From positions 3,472,001-3,536,000 of the forward strand of contig JAJHOH010000001.1 in the NCBI GenBank assembly GCA_021651055.1: a stretch of 64,000 bases of DNA, read 5' to 3'. This DNA is from Candidatus Manganitrophus morganii (GTDB lineage: Bacteria; Nitrospirota; Nitrospiria; SBBL01; Manganitrophaceae). Each line of letters opens with the position of its first letter. Position 1 is the first letter of the stretch. Position numbers and translations under genes: made by a program. Below, one piece after another: positions 32,498 through 41,333 of the stretch. The notes under the pieces are model-generated. The model was not told where the DNA came from. It saw nothing but the letters and a program-made list of their open reading frames with translations, and searched no databases.

Positions 32498-35400
32498 TTA
32501 CTTCAAGACTTCCTGCTCGATCACCGGCCTCTGTTCAATCTCTCTCATGAGGCCCGATTTCCTCCAAAGAATATAGATGACCGGAAGGACCAAAAGCTCC
32601 AGAATTGTGGCGCTGGCCATGCCGCCGACCATCGGCGCTGCAATCCGCTTCATGACATCCGCGCCGGTCCCGGTGCTCCAGAGGATCGGGGCCAGGCCGG
32701 CCATGGTGGTTGAAACGGTCATCAGCTTCGGTCGGACCCGCTGCACCGCCCCTTCCATCACCGCCGCGTAAAGATCGGAGAGGGTGGCCATCTTCCCTTC
32801 CTCCCTTCTTCGATAAAAGGCCTCGTCCAGGTAGAGGATCATGACGATGCCCGTTTCTGCATCGACACCCGCGAGCGCAATGATCCCGACCCAGACGGCG
32901 ATGCTCATGTTATATCCGAGCAGATAAAGGATCCAGGTCGCGCCGATGAGCGAAAAAGGGATCGCCAGGAAGATAATCAGGGTTTCCGGGACCGACTTAA
33001 AGTGGAGGTAGAGGAGCAAAAAGACGATGAGAAGGGTCAACGGGACGACATACATTAACTGCGCTTTGGCGCGCTCCAAATACTCGTACTGTCCGGCCCA
33101 GAGAAGCGCATACCCCGCCGGCATCTTGACCTCCTCCGCAACCACTTTTTTCGCTTCTTGAACAAAACCGCCAAGGTCTCTCCCGGCCACATCGACAAAG
33201 ACCGTGCCGGAGAGCATTCCGTTTTCATTTTTGATCATCGGCGGCCCTTCCGTATACCCGATCTCGGCCAATTGGGCCAGCGGAATCTGCGCGCCGGTCG
33301 GGGCGGCGACCAAGACCCGCTTGAGCTTCTCCAAATCATCCCGGTATTCTCTGGAATAGCGGACATTGATCGGATAGCGCTCGCGGCCTGCGATCACCTG
33401 TGAGATATTTTTGCCGCCGACGGCCGACTCGATCACCTCTTCGATCTCCCCCACAGTGAGCCCGTATCGAGCGGCCTCTTGGCGATTGATTTTAAAGTCA
33501 AGGTAATAACCGCCGGTGACCCGTTCGAAGAAAGCGGAGCGCGTTCCGGGGACTGCTTGTATCACCCCTTCGATCTGGCGGCCGATTTTTTCGATCTCTT
33601 CCAGGTTTGCTCCGAGGATCTTGATCCCGACGCTGCTTCGGACGCCGGTCGCCAGCATTTCGGTTCTCGTCTGGATCGGCATCCACCAGATGTTCGGCAT
33701 CCCCGGAAACCGGAGTTTCTTGTCCATTTCGGCGATCAGCTTATCCCAGGTCATCCCGGGCCGCCACTGATCTTTCGGTTTTAGGGTGATGGTGGTCTCG
33801 GTCATCGAAAGGGGGGCGGGGTCGGTCGGGGTCTGCGCCTGGCCGATCTTGCCGAAGACCCGCGCCACCTCCGGAATTTCTTTGAGCATTTGATCTTGAA
33901 GTTTCAAGATCCGCGTCGCTTCGGTGATCGAGATACCGGGCAGGGTGGTCGGCATGTAGAGGATCGTCCCTTCATTTAAAGGGGGCATAAATTCCGACCC
34001 CAGCTTGAAAAAGACCGGGACGGTCGAGAGAAGGAGCAATACCGTCAGCGCCAGCATCATCTTCGGCCACCGGAGAACCCATCGAAGGATCGGATCATAA
34101 ATTGCGATCAGAAACCGACTGATCGGATTTTGCGCCTCCGACCGGATCTTTCCTCGAATAAACAGCACCATGAGAACCGGCGTGAGGGTGATAGCCAGGA
34201 AGGCAGAGAAGAACATCGCCAGCGTCTTGGTGTAGGCGAGCGGCTGAAAGAGCCTTCCCTCCTGCCCCTGCAAGACGAAGATCGGCAGAAAGCCGACTGA
34301 GATGATCAGCAGGGCAAAGAAAAGGGCCGGCCCGACCTCTTTGGCGGCGTTGATGATGACCTCCGTTCGGCTTCCGACTTTCCCTCCCTCTTCCCATTTC
34401 TCCAGCTTCTTATGGGCATTCTCCACCATCACAATCGAAGAGTCGACCATCGCCCCGATCGCAATCGCGATCCCGCCGAGCGACATGATATTCGACGTGA
34501 TCCCGAGGTAATACATCAAAATAAAAGAGATCAGGATCGCCACCGGCAGGGTAACGATCGCGACAAAGGCGCTCGGAAGATGGAAGAGGAAGACCGCGGT
34601 GACCACACTCACCACAATCGCCAGCTTGATCAATTCTTCCTTCAAGGTATCAATCGAGGCGTGGATCAGCTCCGAGCGGTCATACACCGGGACAATTTTC
34701 ACACCCTCCGGCAGGGAAGGCGTGATCTCCTTGAGCTTCGCCTTTACATTCTCGATCACCTCCAGGGCGTTTGAGCCATAGCGCATCACGACGATCCCGC
34801 CGACCACCTCTCCTTTTCCATCCAATTCGACCACCCCTCTGCGGATGTCGGGGCCGAAGCTTACGCGCGCCACGTCGGCCACGCGAACGGGGGTGCCTTG
34901 CTGATTGATCCCAAGCACCACGCTTCTGAGGTCGTCGAGGGACTGAATATATCCCCGGCCGCGGACCATATATTCCAGGCCGGCCTGTTCGATCACCCGC
35001 CCCCCCACATCGTTGTTGCTCATCCGGATTTTTTCGGTCACCTCGCGAAGGGGGATGTTGTAGGCCAGGAGTTTATTCGGGTCGATGTTCACCTGATATT
35101 GCTTCACAAACCCGCCGATCGAAGCGACCTCGGCGACGCCGGGGACCGCCTGGAGCCAGTAGCGAAGGGTCCAGTCCTGAAAAGAGCGAAGCTCCGCAAG
35201 GTCATGCCGGCCCGTCTCATCCACCAGCGCATATTCATAGACCCAGCCGACGCCGGTGGCGTCAGGGCCCAACCGCGGCGTGATCCCTTCCGGCAGCTTG
35301 TCGGAGACCCCCTGCATATACTCCAGCACCCGGCTTCGCGCCCAGTACATGTCGGTGTCGTCCTCGAAAATGACATAGACGAAGGAGAAGCCGAGCATCG

Positions 35401-35656
35401 ACTGCCCCCGGACATTCTTCACCTTGGGCGCGGCGATCATCGAGGTCACAATCGGATAGGTGATCTGATCTTCAACCAGATCCGGGCTTCGGCCGGGCCA
35501 CTCGGTATAGATGATCACCTGGACATCGGAGAGGTCGGGAATGGCATCCAATGGGACCTTCCGCATCGCCCAGATTCCCCAGGCCGAGAGGAAGAAGATC
35601 ATCAAAAAGATGAGGAATTTGTTTTTTGCGCTGTATTCAATGATTTTTGCAAGCAT
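32498..35656 (-). CDS. cusA: CusA-like RND Cu(I)/Ag(I) efflux pump
   Basis: A 1,052-residue RND transporter of the heavy-metal type. The first helix is FLIFLMIFFLSAWGIWAM, the fourth carries IGAMVDSSIVMVENAHK, and the periplasmic cleft shows MPIQTRTEMLATGVRSS, the segment that in E. coli CusA holds a Met of the copper triad. It exports Cu(I) or Ag(I) through a CusB/CusC-type channel using protons. The start is ATG 35656 after ACAGGAGTCACC; an earlier in-frame start is rejected because it adds a head without match. It is the third gene of a cusC-cusB-cusA-repeat operon. The fragment at 1-747 belongs to a different RND pump. Confidence 0.93.
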   Translation of the reverse strand: MLAKIIEYSAKNKFLIFLMIFFLSAWGIWAMRKVPLDAIPDLSDVQVIIYTEWPGRSPDLVEDQITYPIVTSMIAAPKVKNVRGQSMLGFSFVYVIFEDDTDMYWARSRVLEYMQGVSDKLPEGITPRLGPDATGVGWVYEYALVDETGRHDLAELRSFQDWTLRYWLQAVPGVAEVASIGGFVKQYQVNIDPNKLLAYNIPLREVTEKIRMSNNDVGGRVIEQAGLEYMVRGRGYIQSLDDLRSVVLGINQQGTPVRVADVARVSFGPDIRRGVVELDGKGEVVGGIVVMRYGSNALEVIENVKAKLKEITPSLPEGVKIVPVYDRSELIHASIDTLKEELIKLAIVVSVVTAVFLFHLPSAFVAIVTLPVAILISFILMYYLGITSNIMSLGGIAIAIGAMVDSSIVMVENAHKKLEKWEEGGKVGSRTEVIINAAKEVGPALFFALLIISVGFLPIFVLQGQEGRLFQPLAYTKTLAMFFSAFLAITLTPVLMVLFIRGKIRSEAQNPISRFLIAIYDPILRWVLRWPKMMLALTVLLLLSTVPVFFKLGSEFMPPLNEGTILYMPTTLPGISITEATRILKLQDQMLKEIPEVARVFGKIGQAQTPTDPAPLSMTETTITLKPKDQWRPGMTWDKLIAEMDKKLRFPGMPNIWWMPIQTRTEMLATGVRSSVGIKILGANLEEIEKIGRQIEGVIQAVPGTRSAFFERVTGGYYLDFKINRQEAARYGLTVGEIEEVIESAVGGKNISQVIAGRERYPINVRYSREYRDDLEKLKRVLVAAPTGAQIPLAQLAEIGYTEGPPMIKNENGMLSGTVFVDVAGRDLGGFVQEAKKVVAEEVKMPAGYALLWAGQYEYLERAKAQLMYVVPLTLLIVFLLLYLHFKSVPETLIIFLAIPFSLIGATWILYLLGYNMSIAVWVGIIALAGVDAETGIVMILYLDEAFYRRREEGKMATLSDLYAAVMEGAVQRVRPKLMTVSTTMAGLAPILWSTGTGADVMKRIAAPMVGGMASATILELLVLPVIYILWRKSGLMREIEQRPVIEQEVLK

Positions 35657-35726
35657 GGTGACTCCTGTCGGTAAATCGGCTTTCCGGAGGGGTCTGGGGA
35701 TCATCCGCACGACCCCTCCGGCCCCA

Positions 35727-37406
35727 TCACATCCCAGGCATTCCCTCCATTCCTTCCATCTCGCCTCCGCCGGCCTCCAGGGTGAATTTTTCCTGGACCT
35801 CCGGCTTTCCGGGCGGGGTCACGATCGCGGTCACCTCCCACGTCCCGGCCATGCCGAACTTGGCTTTACCTTCATATTGGCCGTTCTTAAAGGAGGCCGG
35901 CGCTTTGACCGCCTTCATCCCCGGCATCGGCATGGTGTAAGAAAAGATGACCTTGGCGTTCTCAATCGATTTTCCGGAGGCATCGACCACTTTCAACCGA
36001 AGGAGGTTCTCCCCGTCTTTCGGAGGGGCCGGTTCCGTCGACAGGGTCAGGGTGAGACCGCCGGCCTTCCTGGTTTGGGGTCCTGTGGGAGCTTTCTCCC
36101 CCTTCATTCCTTCCATCCCTTTCATGTCCATTTCACCCATCTGGGCCTGCTCCATCTTGATGCCGGCCATCCCGAGCGCCCCCATCATATTGGCGGAGGA
36201 CATCAATTTGCTTTCGGCATCGATCAGGAAATTGGCCGAGGTGACAATCCGCTCTCCCGCCGTGAGCCCTTCTAAAACCAGATAGTCGCCGTCAAGGCGG
36301 CGCGCCTTGATCTCGCGGGGCGCATACATCTCCATCCCTTTATCGACAAAGACGATCTGGCGCAGACCGGAATCGAGGATCGCCGACTCGGGAATCACGA
36401 GTCCCTTCCCCACAGGAGACTTCAACATCACCTGGGCAAACATTTCCGGTTTCAACTTAAAACCGGGGTTCGGCAGTTCCAGCCGGACACGAACCGTTCG
36501 GGTTTGGGGGTTTAAAAAGGGATCGATAAAGGTGACCTTTCCTTTAAATGTCTCTCCAGGATAGGCGTCGACCATGATATCGGCCTCCTGCCCTATCTTG
36601 ATGTAGGAGAGCTCGTATTCATAGACATCGGCAAAGACCCAAACCGTCGAGATGTCGGCAATTTCGTAAAGGGTCATCCCAGGGGTCACGCGCATCCCCT
36701 TGGTTCCCTCCCTTTTGGTCACGACACCGTTGATCGGCGCATAGATGGTCATATAGGTCTGGGGTTTTCCTCGCTTCTCAAGCTCCTGAATCTGTTTTTC
36801 GGTAATCTCCCATAAAAGGAGCCTTTCTCGGGCCGAAGAGACCAAAGTCTCTCCGGTCTCCCGGACATCGGCGATCGGGCTTGCGGCAAATTTCTCCTGA
36901 CTCCTGATGGCCAGCAGATACTCCTGCTGTGTGGAGAGCAAATCAGGGGAGTAGAGTGTGAAGAGCGGCTCTCCCTTTTTCACCTCCTGACCGGTGAAGT
37001 TGACAAAGAGGTCCTGGATCCAGCCATCGATCCTGAGATTGATATGGGCGAGCTTCCGCTCATCGTAAGCCACCCTGCCGACAGTCCGAATGACCTTCTC
37101 CGCCTCTTTCTCCTGGACCTGGGCGATTTTGACCCCGATCAACTGCTTTTTTTGAGGGGTCAGCATCGCCATCGCCTGGCCGGTCTCATTGGTTCCCATG
37201 TTCATCCCTTCCATTCCTTCCATGGCATCCAGTGTCCCACCCTGCTCCTGCATCGCCTGCTCTGTGACATCCAGTGATCCACCCTGTTCAGTGACCCCCA
37301 TTGCTTGATTGTGGGTCATGCGCAAGGTGAAGAAAGCCCCAACCACGATCATGACGAGCAAGAAAGCGATCTTCGCTGTTATCCCAATTTTTTGTAACTT
37401 TTTCAT
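35727..37406 (-). CDS. cusB: CusB-like periplasmic adaptor with C-terminal extra domain
   Basis: A 559-residue membrane-fusion protein. One N-terminal anchor helix, then a Met-rich segment (MEGMEGMNMG) that can take up Cu(I). The usual hairpin/lipoyl/barrel parts follow, among them GRVAYDERKLAHINLRIDGW, GQEVKKGEPLFTLYSPDLL and VTKREGTKGMRVTPGMTLYE. The last about 110 residues form an added FixH/YtkA-like domain (GGLTLTLSTEP, then FSYTMPMPGMKA, AGTWEVTAIV). The protein ends in another Met motif (MEGMEGMPGM). ATG 37406 follows AAAGGAGGATATCCAC. It passes Cu(I) to CusA and joins it to the outer-membrane channel. Confidence 0.9.
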   Translation of the reverse strand: MKKLQKIGITAKIAFLLVMIVVGAFFTLRMTHNQAMGVTEQGGSLDVTEQAMQEQGGTLDAMEGMEGMNMGTNETGQAMAMLTPQKKQLIGVKIAQVQEKEAEKVIRTVGRVAYDERKLAHINLRIDGWIQDLFVNFTGQEVKKGEPLFTLYSPDLLSTQQEYLLAIRSQEKFAASPIADVRETGETLVSSARERLLLWEITEKQIQELEKRGKPQTYMTIYAPINGVVTKREGTKGMRVTPGMTLYEIADISTVWVFADVYEYELSYIKIGQEADIMVDAYPGETFKGKVTFIDPFLNPQTRTVRVRLELPNPGFKLKPEMFAQVMLKSPVGKGLVIPESAILDSGLRQIVFVDKGMEMYAPREIKARRLDGDYLVLEGLTAGERIVTSANFLIDAESKLMSSANMMGALGMAGIKMEQAQMGEMDMKGMEGMKGEKAPTGPQTRKAGGLTLTLSTEPAPPKDGENLLRLKVVDASGKSIENAKVIFSYTMPMPGMKAVKAPASFKNGQYEGKAKFGMAGTWEVTAIVTPPGKPEVQEKFTLEAGGGEMEGMEGMPGM

Positions 37407-37432
37407 GTGGATATCCTCCTTTATCATTTTTA

Positions 37433-38686
37433 TTAAAACGCGCTTCCAACCACCTCTTCCAGCTCGGCCAGGTTTTTGTTCACATCCGTCAGGAACCGAA
37501 AATAAGTGAGCTCGATTTCCCGTAGAGTTTGCTGCGCCTCAACCAGCGTTAAGAAATCATTCTTTCTCGTCTGATATCCGACGGTCGCCGCCTCCAGCGA
37601 TTGCTCGGCCAGCGGTAGAATGCCGTCTTCATAGAGTTTGACCAGCCGCCTGTTTGTCTGAAACCGGACAAAAAGATCTTTGACCCGAAACTGCGTTTCA
37701 TTGATCGCCGCTTGATAGGCGGACTGGGCACGCATTCGCTCCGCCTCGTTTTCCCGAACCCGGGCCTCATACTTTTTCTTATTGAACCAGGGGAGATTGA
37801 TTCGAATCGTCGCCATCCATCGGTTGGGGCCGTCGTGGACATCCCAATAAGCAATCTCTGTCATAAAATCCGGAAAGAGGTCCCGTTTGGCCAGCTTCAC
37901 CGCCTCGGCGCCGCGCCGAATCGCCAGGGCCTGCATTCGATTTTCGGGCCGCTCCTCCTCCGCTGCCTTTTGCAGCGTCTCCAATGGAAGCTCGAAGAAT
38001 GGAACCGTGGGTGTCTGTGGCACGCCGAGCGGAGATTGGGCGGGGCGATTCAAGAGGGCGTTGAGGCGTGCCATGGCGGTCTCCCGCTCTTGCTCCAAGG
38101 TAATCAACGCATTCGAGAGATCAAGCAACTCCACCTGGGCGCGGATCACATCCTGTTGACCGACTTCTCCAACAGCAAATTTCTCCCGGGCGATTTGAGA
38201 GAATCGTCGGGCCAGCTCCACCTGCTCATGATGAATCTCTAAAGCCTTATGCGCGAAAAAGAGATCATAATAGGCCTGCTGGGCCTGGGCAATGATTCTT
38301 TTCTCCACGCCATGAAAATCTTCACGAGCCATCGCGCTTTCCAGCTTCGCGAACCTGCCTCGAAGCTCCCTTTTCCCAAAAAAGGGGACGTTTTGAGAGA
38401 CGATATACCAGGTTTCATTCGGATCAAAGACATTAAAGTTCGATGGAATCGACCACTGCATCAGGCCGACCTGGGGATCGTCGAAGGCGCGGGCCTGTGG
38501 AATTCGCTCTTCCGCCGCGTCCACCTGTCTCCTTGCGGCTGAAATTTCCGGGTTCCTTTCGGCAACTTGTTGAAGAACCTCCTCCAAGCTCAGCGTTTCA
38601 AAAGATTCCTCTTTGGCGCCAAAAGCGCCGATCGGCGCCCCAACCGTGCCAATGAGAAAAATGAAGGACAAGAGAAGTCGTTTCAT
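37433..38686 (-). CDS. cusC: CusC/TolC-family outer-membrane channel
   Basis: A 417-residue outer-membrane efflux protein. Signal peptide (ending GAFGAKE, about residue 25), then two repeated TolC-type blocks: LEEVLQQVAERNPEISAARR and long alpha-helical barrel stretches (QQDVIRAQVELLDLSNALIT), ending in FLTLVEAQQTLREIELTYFR. It forms the exit duct for the RND pump encoded next. It is the first gene of the cus-like operon (26 bp before cusB). The secreted Cys-rich gene 119 bp upstream on the same strand may share its transcript or lend its promoter, since no separate promoter is seen in between. Confidence 0.88.
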   Translation of the reverse strand: MKRLLLSFIFLIGTVGAPIGAFGAKEESFETLSLEEVLQQVAERNPEISAARRQVDAAEERIPQARAFDDPQVGLMQWSIPSNFNVFDPNETWYIVSQNVPFFGKRELRGRFAKLESAMAREDFHGVEKRIIAQAQQAYYDLFFAHKALEIHHEQVELARRFSQIAREKFAVGEVGQQDVIRAQVELLDLSNALITLEQERETAMARLNALLNRPAQSPLGVPQTPTVPFFELPLETLQKAAEEERPENRMQALAIRRGAEAVKLAKRDLFPDFMTEIAYWDVHDGPNRWMATIRINLPWFNKKKYEARVRENEAERMRAQSAYQAAINETQFRVKDLFVRFQTNRRLVKLYEDGILPLAEQSLEAATVGYQTRKNDFLTLVEAQQTLREIELTYFRFLTDVNKNLAELEEVVGSAF

Positions 38687-38804
38687 CGTAGACCACTCCA
38701 GCTTATTTAAATATGAGTTGAGTAAATGTAGAGGTGAGCAATCACCGCTCTGATTTTCAGACGAGCAGGCGATTACTTACGATTCGTTTTTGTAGGGGAT
38801 TGAT

Positions 38805-39179
38805 TTAAAGCAGAAGGGTACGGTGGAGGATAAAGAGATCCTCTTGGGGCTGTTGTATGGAATGATCCAATTCAAATCGGGATAAGAAAACGGGAGGAGG
38901 GGCTTTGAGCGAGTGGGCGATCAGGGCAAGCCCATCTTCCACAAGAACTGCCGGCGCGGGGAGTTGGGGCCCGGAGTGCAGCGAGCGCTGTTGATTAGAT
39001 AGATCGCAGTAACTCTTGGCCAGCTCCGGTGAAGAAACCGTTTTGCATGGTAAGACGCAGCAGTCATCGGCCTTCGGCGCCCAATCCGGAATCATGCAAG
39101 CGCTGGCCAATGAGAGGGTCAGAAAGGAGAACCCGAGGATAACGAGAATCAACAACTTTATTTTTCTACTCGAAAACAT
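38805..39179 (-). CDS. Cys-rich exported small protein, copy 2 of 2
   Basis: A 124-residue protein with a signal peptide (LLILVILGFSFLTLSLASA), then ACMIPDWAPKADDCCVLPCK, TVSSPELAKSYCDLSNQQRS and LHSGPQLPAPAVLVEDGLAL. Its sister at 19427 is almost the same from GFSFLTL through VEDGL, while the ends differ. ATG 39179 follows GGGAGAGTTT; a TTG 12 bases up is rejected. A well-formed promoter precedes it. It lies just upstream of cusCBA on the same strand. The strong conservation of six Cys in both copies points to a metal-binding or disulfide-held fold; no known family is recognised. Confidence 0.72.
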   Translation of the reverse strand: MFSSRKIKLLILVILGFSFLTLSLASACMIPDWAPKADDCCVLPCKTVSSPELAKSYCDLSNQQRSLHSGPQLPAPAVLVEDGLALIAHSLKAPPPVFLSRFELDHSIQQPQEDLFILHRTLLL

Positions 39180-39201
39180 AAACTCTCCCAATGTCTACAA
39201 G

Positions 39202-39230
39202 AGAATACAGATTCGATTGGTTTATGTCAA
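39202..39230 (-). promoter_or_regulatory. Promoter of the Cys-rich gene and perhaps cusCBA
   Basis: On the minus strand TTGACA (39230-39225) and TATTCT (39207-39202) are separated by 17 bp. The predicted start of transcription lies about 15 bases before ATG 39179. This is close to the sigma-70 consensus. Confidence 0.65.
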
Positions 39231-39318
39231 GGGATTGATGACCATCACCTTGTCCAGAGCGGGGATCGATAGAAGATCAATCCACATCGGGTATATAAAG
39301 GATCAATAGGTAGGCGGA

Positions 39319-39718
39319 ATGGAAGTCAAGCATACGATTTTAATTGTTGATGACGAAAGGGGTTCTCGGGAATCACTCAAGATGATCCTCACACCGCATT
39401 ACCGCATCGAGGATGGCGGAAGAGGGTCTGCAGGCCCTGCAAATCATCCAAAAAAGAAAATCGATGCGGTGCGCTTGATCTGAGAATGCCGGGAATGGAT
39501 GGACTGGCTGTCCTGCGGGCAATCAAACCGATGATTCCCAAATTGAGGTCTTGATCATGACTGGATATGGGACGATCAAAAACGCGATTGAGTTGGTTCG
39601 GCTCGGTGCGTGCGGTTATCTGACGAAGCCATTTAACATTTCTGAATTCACCAATGAGATTGTCCAGGCGATCCAGAAGAAAGGAAAAGTAGATCGGCTC
39701 AATCGGCAGTTCACATAG
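39319..39718 (+). pseudogene. Frameshifted response-regulator receiver gene
   Basis: The sequence opens as a receiver domain (MEVKHTILIVDDERGSRESL), but the frame then shifts several times. Later pieces are readable only in other frames: LRMPGMDGLAVLRAIK (the phospho-acceptor end), EVLIMTGYGTIKNAIELVRL and GYLTKPFNISEFTNEIVQAI, up to TAG at 39716. All parts of one receiver are there in order, so this is a recent loss of a single-domain or NtrC-type gene. It is divergent from the Cys-rich gene and upstream of HU. Confidence 0.78.
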
Positions 39719-39882
39719 AGGATGCTTCACCTTGCTGCTGTCCTCTCCTATTGCAGTTTCTCATAGTTTTTCTGGAGGATTTCTTTCCCCCCGGAAACTA
39801 CGAATCGAGTCTCCCTGGTTTTTGATTGAACTGAAGAGGAGGGACAATTCTCCCTTCAGTTAAGAATCCTTAGCGTTTTCTT

Positions 39883-39911
39883 TTGACTTTCGGTGGCCGA
39901 CTCGCTAAAAT
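39883..39911 (+). promoter_or_regulatory. Promoter of the HU gene
   Basis: TTGACT (39883-39888) and TAAAAT (39906-39911) with a 17-bp spacer, 37 bp before the ATG at 39949. A near-consensus sigma-70 promoter. Confidence 0.7.
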
Positions 39912-39948
39912 TCCGTACTGTTTTACCAATCTCTTTCAGGTGGGTTGT

Positions 39949-40227
39949 ATGAATAAAACAGATCTTATCGATGTGATTGCGAAAGCCCATGCGGGCAGTG
40001 GTCTCACCCGAAAGGCCGTCGTGGCGATTGTGGATGATACCTTTGCGGCGATCACGAAAGGGGTGAAGAAGGCGGGTCGGTTCTCCTTTCCGGGCTTCGG
40101 AACCTTTACCGTGAAGGCCCGTGCCGCGCGCAAAGGCAGAAATCCTCAGACCGGGCAGCCGATCAAAATCAAGGCAAGCAAATCGGTGAAGTTTAAAGCC
40201 GCGCCGTCACTCAAGAAAGGATTATAA
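39949..40227 (+). CDS. HU/IHF-family DNA-binding protein
   Basis: A 92-residue histone-like protein. MNKTDLIDVIAKAHAGSGLT and the beta-arm GFGTFTVKARAARKGRNPQT are textbook HU; RNPQTGQPI holds the Pro at the tip of the arm that kinks DNA. ATG 39949 is preferred because the HU fold begins there; a start 66 bases up adds a head without match and falls between the -35 and the ATG. It bends and compacts DNA as a dimer and often helps replication origins and site-specific recombination. It is 15 bp before the LuxR-type gene and probably co-transcribed with it. Confidence 0.92.
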   Translation: MNKTDLIDVIAKAHAGSGLTRKAVVAIVDDTFAAITKGVKKAGRFSFPGFGTFTVKARAARKGRNPQTGQPIKIKASKSVKFKAAPSLKKGL

Positions 40228-40242
40228 GCCGGGGGGACAACT

Positions 40243-40515
40243 ATGCCGTCGGTATTGAAAAGAGCCACCAGAAGCGATAAAAAGATTGATCGAGGACCGG
40301 TCGTAGAAAGAAGCATCACCGAACGCGAGAAGGAGGTGTTGCGGCTTGCTGCGCTCGGTTACAAGAATAAGGAAATCGCCAAAGAGCTGGGTGTTAAGGT
40401 AAAGACGGTGGAAACCCACCGCTTCAACATCATGAACAAGCTTGCCTTTCGAAATATCTCGGAAATGATCCGCTACGCAATCGCAAAGGGAATCGCACCC
40501 ATTGAAGACGAATGA
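40243..40515 (+). CDS. Small LuxR-type DNA-binding protein, second copy
   Basis: A 90-residue protein consisting of a short basic head and a LuxR-type HTH: ITEREKEVLRLAALGYKNKE, then IAKELGVKVKTVETHRFNIM and NKLAFRNISEMIRYAIAK. It is a clear sister of the 14349 gene and likewise has no input domain. It starts 15 bp after HU and has its own GGGGGGAC before ATG. It could be controlled by being titrated or by phosphorylated full-length partners. The target is unknown. Confidence 0.82.
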   Translation: MPSVLKRATRSDKKIDRGPVVERSITEREKEVLRLAALGYKNKEIAKELGVKVKTVETHRFNIMNKLAFRNISEMIRYAIAKGIAPIEDE

Positions 40516-40535
40516 GGGGACCGATCCATTTGGCA

Positions 40536-40811
40536 TCAAAATGAATCGGCTGGTTTGACTCCGTATTCGTGCGCGATCTCGCGGGTGGCTGTGTATTCCT
40601 GGGTAAGTCTCTCTCGCTCGGCGAGCAAGGACTGAAGTACGGGGTCTTTCCTTTCAGCGATCTCTTCATAGGCTTTCTGATAATAATTGGCAGCGGTTCG
40701 AGCGGAAAGGGTTTCGTTTCGAAGAGAGATGGCCTTATAGACCAGAAGAAAAATGACAACTATCTGGACCACGATTAATCCGACAAAAACTTGTTGTTTT
40801 GAAGAAGCCAT
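40536..40811 (-). CDS. Small membrane-anchored coiled-coil protein
   Basis: A 91-residue protein: one N-terminal helix (VFVGLIVVQIVVIFLLVYKA) and then a helical, charged segment (NYYQKAYEEIAERKDPVLQS, LLAERERLTQEYTATREIAH). The layout suits a small scaffold on the inner membrane. The gene is 13 bp downstream of the 40825 gene on the same strand. No known family is recognised; expression is supported only by the open frame and the tight pairing. Confidence 0.5.
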   Translation of the reverse strand: MASSKQQVFVGLIVVQIVVIFLLVYKAISLRNETLSARTAANYYQKAYEEIAERKDPVLQSLLAERERLTQEYTATREIAHEYGVKPADSF

Positions 40812-40824
40812 AAGTTACCTCACC

Positions 40825-41163
40825 TCATTCGAATTCCAAAAAGCGACGGTCGTTTTTTTCTTGTGCAGTTATCGAACCGATTTCAGAAAAAATTTTGAGG
40901 AAAGCTTCCATATCCATTTCCGCCTGCTTCTTCATCCTGGGGTCGAGTTGGCCATATCGAACCATCCAACCGATTCCCTCTAAATAGATCAATGCCTGCT
41001 GATAGTAACGGTCTATCGACCCGCCTGTCCTCCCGTAATTCTCCCTGACTGCCATGATGAGTTGGTAAGCGCGCTGCTCGAAAAAGAGCAGAAGGGTTTC
41101 ATCCGCGTTGAGCGGACGGTCTTTCTCATCCCTTATTGGCTCGTGTACGTGGTCAGTGAGCAC
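40825..41163 (-). CDS. Conserved-looking soluble protein of unknown function
   Basis: A 112-residue hydrophilic protein without signal or membrane segment: LLLFFEQRAYQLIMAVREN, then YYQQALIYLEGIGWMVRYGQ and a final acidic helix. It is likely all-helical. It precedes the small membrane protein on the same strand (13-bp gap) and faces a long promoter-like region. I do not recognise it. Confidence 0.48.
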   Translation of the reverse strand: MLTDHVHEPIRDEKDRPLNADETLLLFFEQRAYQLIMAVRENYGRTGGSIDRYYQQALIYLEGIGWMVRYGQLDPRMKKQAEMDMEAFLKIFSEIGSITAQEKNDRRFLEFE

Positions 41164-41333
41164 ACATTAATCCTTGAATTTGAAACGCAGAGAATCTGTT
41201 CTGGAATAAAAATCGAAGGTATTCTACTGTTCCGATTTATGATATGCAATTAAAAAGATCGATCTGCTGCAACAAGTTGTTCCCCTTCCGGTTTTAGAAA
41301 ATCTTATAACATGCCTTCTGGAATCGATCATTG

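Noticed and set aside
34898-35674. A 258-codon frame antisense to cusA
   Set aside because: Composition rich in His, Asp and Arg, typical of antisense frames; cusA is certain.
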